Positions 4,155 through 5,542 of a DNA stretch of 5,542 nt are shown piece by piece; the first letter of the stretch is position 1; each line of letters opens with the position of its first letter. This stretch comes from Synergistes sp. Its GTDB lineage: Bacteria; Synergistota; Synergistia; Synergistales; Synergistaceae. The notes below the pieces were generated by a model. That model saw nothing but the letters and a program-made list of their open reading frames with translations, searched no databases and was not told the origin of the DNA. The stretch is taken from NCBI GenBank assembly GCA_016288355.1, contig JAEEYY010000125.1, positions 1-5,542 of the forward strand, read 5' to 3'. The position numbers and the translations under genes are program-made.

Positions 4155-5498
4155 ATGGCAAAAATATCCTTTTCTTTCGGCGCCGCTGTCGGCAAAAGCG
4201 CTCTCTCGGCAGCAGCCCTCAGAGCGGAATATGAAGAGCGCATACTGAAAGCGGCAGAATGGCTCGAAAATACGCCGGCTGACGCATCCGGGAACGGCTG
4301 GATCGTTTTGCCCGGCTGCGCGGCTGATGAGATCAAAAAGACCGCCGAATGGCTCTCCGGCTACGATAATATAATCCAGGTCGGAATAGGCGGATCCGCG
4401 CTCGGGAATCTCATGCTCAACCAGGCTCTGACTGATATTTTCTATAACGAGAAGGAAAGCAGACCGAAGTTTTTCCTTGCGGACAATCCCGACCCGTGTA
4501 AGGCCCGTTCGATAATGGATCTTGCCGGCAAAGGGCGCACCGCCCTCGTCGGAGTCAGCAAGTCCGGTTCTACCGCAGAAACTATGACGCAGTTCCTCTG
4601 GTTCCGCGACGAACTTATCAAAAAAGGGCAGAGCGACAAAGATATCCTTGTGATAACAGACCCGGAAAAGGGGATATTCAGGGCTTTTGCAAGATCTTCC
4701 GGATGCCGGGTGCTGGATCTTCCGGCCTCTGTAGGAGGGCGCTATTCGGTGCTTTCTTCGGCAGGCCTTGCGACTGCGGCTGCGCTCGGCATAGATATCG
4801 ACTCGCTGCTTAAAGGCGCTGCCTCGATGAAAAAATTCCTCTGTGAAGAAAAGGATCTCGATAAAAACCCCGCGTTCAAGATGGCGGCGCTGCATCTGCT
4901 GCATGAGAGCGAAGGCAGGAGCATGTCCGTAATAATGCCCTATTCATCGAGAATGGCCTATTTTGCTGAATGGTACGCGCAGCTCTGGGCGGAAAGCCTC
5001 GGCAAAAATGGGCTTGGGACGACCCCGGTGCGGGCTCTGGGCGCAATTGACCAGCACTCTCAGGTACAGCTGTATACCGAAGGACCTGACGACAAGCTCT
5101 TTACGATCATATGCATCGGCTGCCACGGCGAAGAGATCACAGTGCCTAAGGTCGAACGCGAAGAGCTGGCGCCGCTTAAGTACCTTGAAGGACAGGCGCT
5201 CGGCGAAATGCTCGGCCTGGAAGCAAAAAGCACCGCCGCTGCGATAGTAAAGAGCGGCAAGCCTGTGATCTGGATCGAGCTGGAAAAGCTTGACGCGGAA
5301 AACCTTGGCGCGCTGATATTCTTCTACGAGTACCTAACAGCCATAACAGGCAGGGCAATGGGGATAGATCCGTTCGATCAGCCCGGAGTTGAGCAGGGCA
5401 AGAAGTACACCTACGGACTGATGGGAAGAAGCGGTTACGAGAAAGACGCCTGCGAAGTAAGCAGATGGTTTGAAAAGATAAATTCGGACAGGATATAG
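4155..5498 (+). CDS. pgi: Glucose-6-phosphate isomerase
   Basis: The 447-residue product interconverts glucose-6-phosphate and fructose-6-phosphate in glycolysis and gluconeogenesis, in the cytoplasm. The two SIS subdomains are visible: VGIGGSALGN (76-85) in the first, and SKSGSTAET (135-143), which binds the sugar phosphate. GGRYSVLS (194-201) holds the conserved Arg196. WAESLGKNG (278-286) holds the catalytic base Glu280. AIDQHSQ (297-303) holds the ring-opening His301. The family signature GIDPFDQPGVEQGKK (403-417) holds the conserved Lys416. The length fits the short bacterial type rather than the roughly 550-residue enterobacterial type, and all key residues are present. The start lies 4 nt after the glutaredoxin stop, and I see no clear Shine-Dalgarno before it, so translation may depend on coupling to the upstream gene. 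A hairpin follows the stop. Confidence 0.97.
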   Translation: MAKISFSFGAAVGKSALSAAALRAEYEERILKAAEWLENTPADASGNGWIVLPGCAADEIKKTAEWLSGYDNIIQVGIGGSALGNLMLNQALTDIFYNEKESRPKFFLADNPDPCKARSIMDLAGKGRTALVGVSKSGSTAETMTQFLWFRDELIKKGQSDKDILVITDPEKGIFRAFARSSGCRVLDLPASVGGRYSVLSSAGLATAAALGIDIDSLLKGAASMKKFLCEEKDLDKNPAFKMAALHLLHESEGRSMSVIMPYSSRMAYFAEWYAQLWAESLGKNGLGTTPVRALGAIDQHSQVQLYTEGPDDKLFTIICIGCHGEEITVPKVEREELAPLKYLEGQALGEMLGLEAKSTAAAIVKSGKPVIWIELEKLDAENLGALIFFYEYLTAITGRAMGIDPFDQPGVEQGKKYTYGLMGRSGYEKDACEVSRWFEKINSDRI

Positions 5499-5510
5499 CA
5501 TCAACCCGGG

Positions 5511-5539
5511 CCGGCTGAGCGGATGACAGCCGCTGCCGG
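5511..5539 (+). terminator. Hairpin after pgi, probable terminator stem cut by window end
   Basis: CCGGC (5511-5515) pairs with GCCGG (5535-5539), and AGCGG (5518-5522) pairs with CCGCT (5530-5534), with a 2-nt bulge and a 7-nt loop. It starts 12 nt after the pgi stop. Any T run would lie just past the window edge, so its nature as a terminator is inferred. Confidence 0.5.
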
Positions 5540-5542
5540 ATC

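Noticed and set aside
4119..4904. Long antisense frame (261 residues) opposite pgi
   Set aside because: It is the complement of a clear glucose-6-phosphate isomerase gene; its protein shows no recognisable motif.

Overview
This window is dominated by a tandem array of a two-gene module that encodes a pair of small exported proteins. Two core-metabolism genes follow the array. The layout (compact operons, Sec signal peptides, Shine-Dalgarno sites, rho-independent terminators) is bacterial. The secreted Gly/His and Lys-rich proteins, a YruB-type glutaredoxin and a short (about 450-residue) glucose-6-phosphate isomerase would fit an anaerobic bacterium. Synergistota is my best guess from general resemblance only; I cannot confirm it here.

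Region 1 (1-3852) holds three copies of an A-B gene pair. 'A' is an exported acidic protein of about 230 residues. It has a signal peptide, a predicted mature start of His-Gly8-His, a charged helical/coiled-coil middle, a variable linker and an acidic Tyr/Asp-rich tail. 'B' is an exported, strongly basic 150-residue protein ending in a Lys-rich tail. The first A (1-324) is cut by the window edge, so the array may extend further upstream. Genes: A1 1-324 (partial), B1 378-830, A2 1099-1809, B2 1863-2315, A3 2576-3262, B3 3316-3768. Every A-B spacer is exactly 53 nt and carries a conserved element around the B ribosome binding site. Each B is followed by a terminator hairpin, and A2 and A3 each have their own likely promoter. 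Each module therefore looks like an independent promoter-A-B-terminator unit.

Region 2 (3853-5542) holds a glutaredoxin-like redox protein (3911-4150) and, 4 nt later, glucose-6-phosphate isomerase (4155-5498), probably co-transcribed. The window ends in a hairpin that looks like the stem of a terminator.

The most interesting content is the A/B system. B is almost invariant between copies (141-143 of 150 residues in neighbouring pairs). A keeps its N-terminal half and its tail but diverges and looks mosaic in the linker. The opposite charges of A and B and their fixed pairing suggest that they form a cell-envelope or extracellular complex; that is inference. I do not recognise A as a named family. 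B bears only a faint resemblance to surface-adhesin-E-like small exported proteins.
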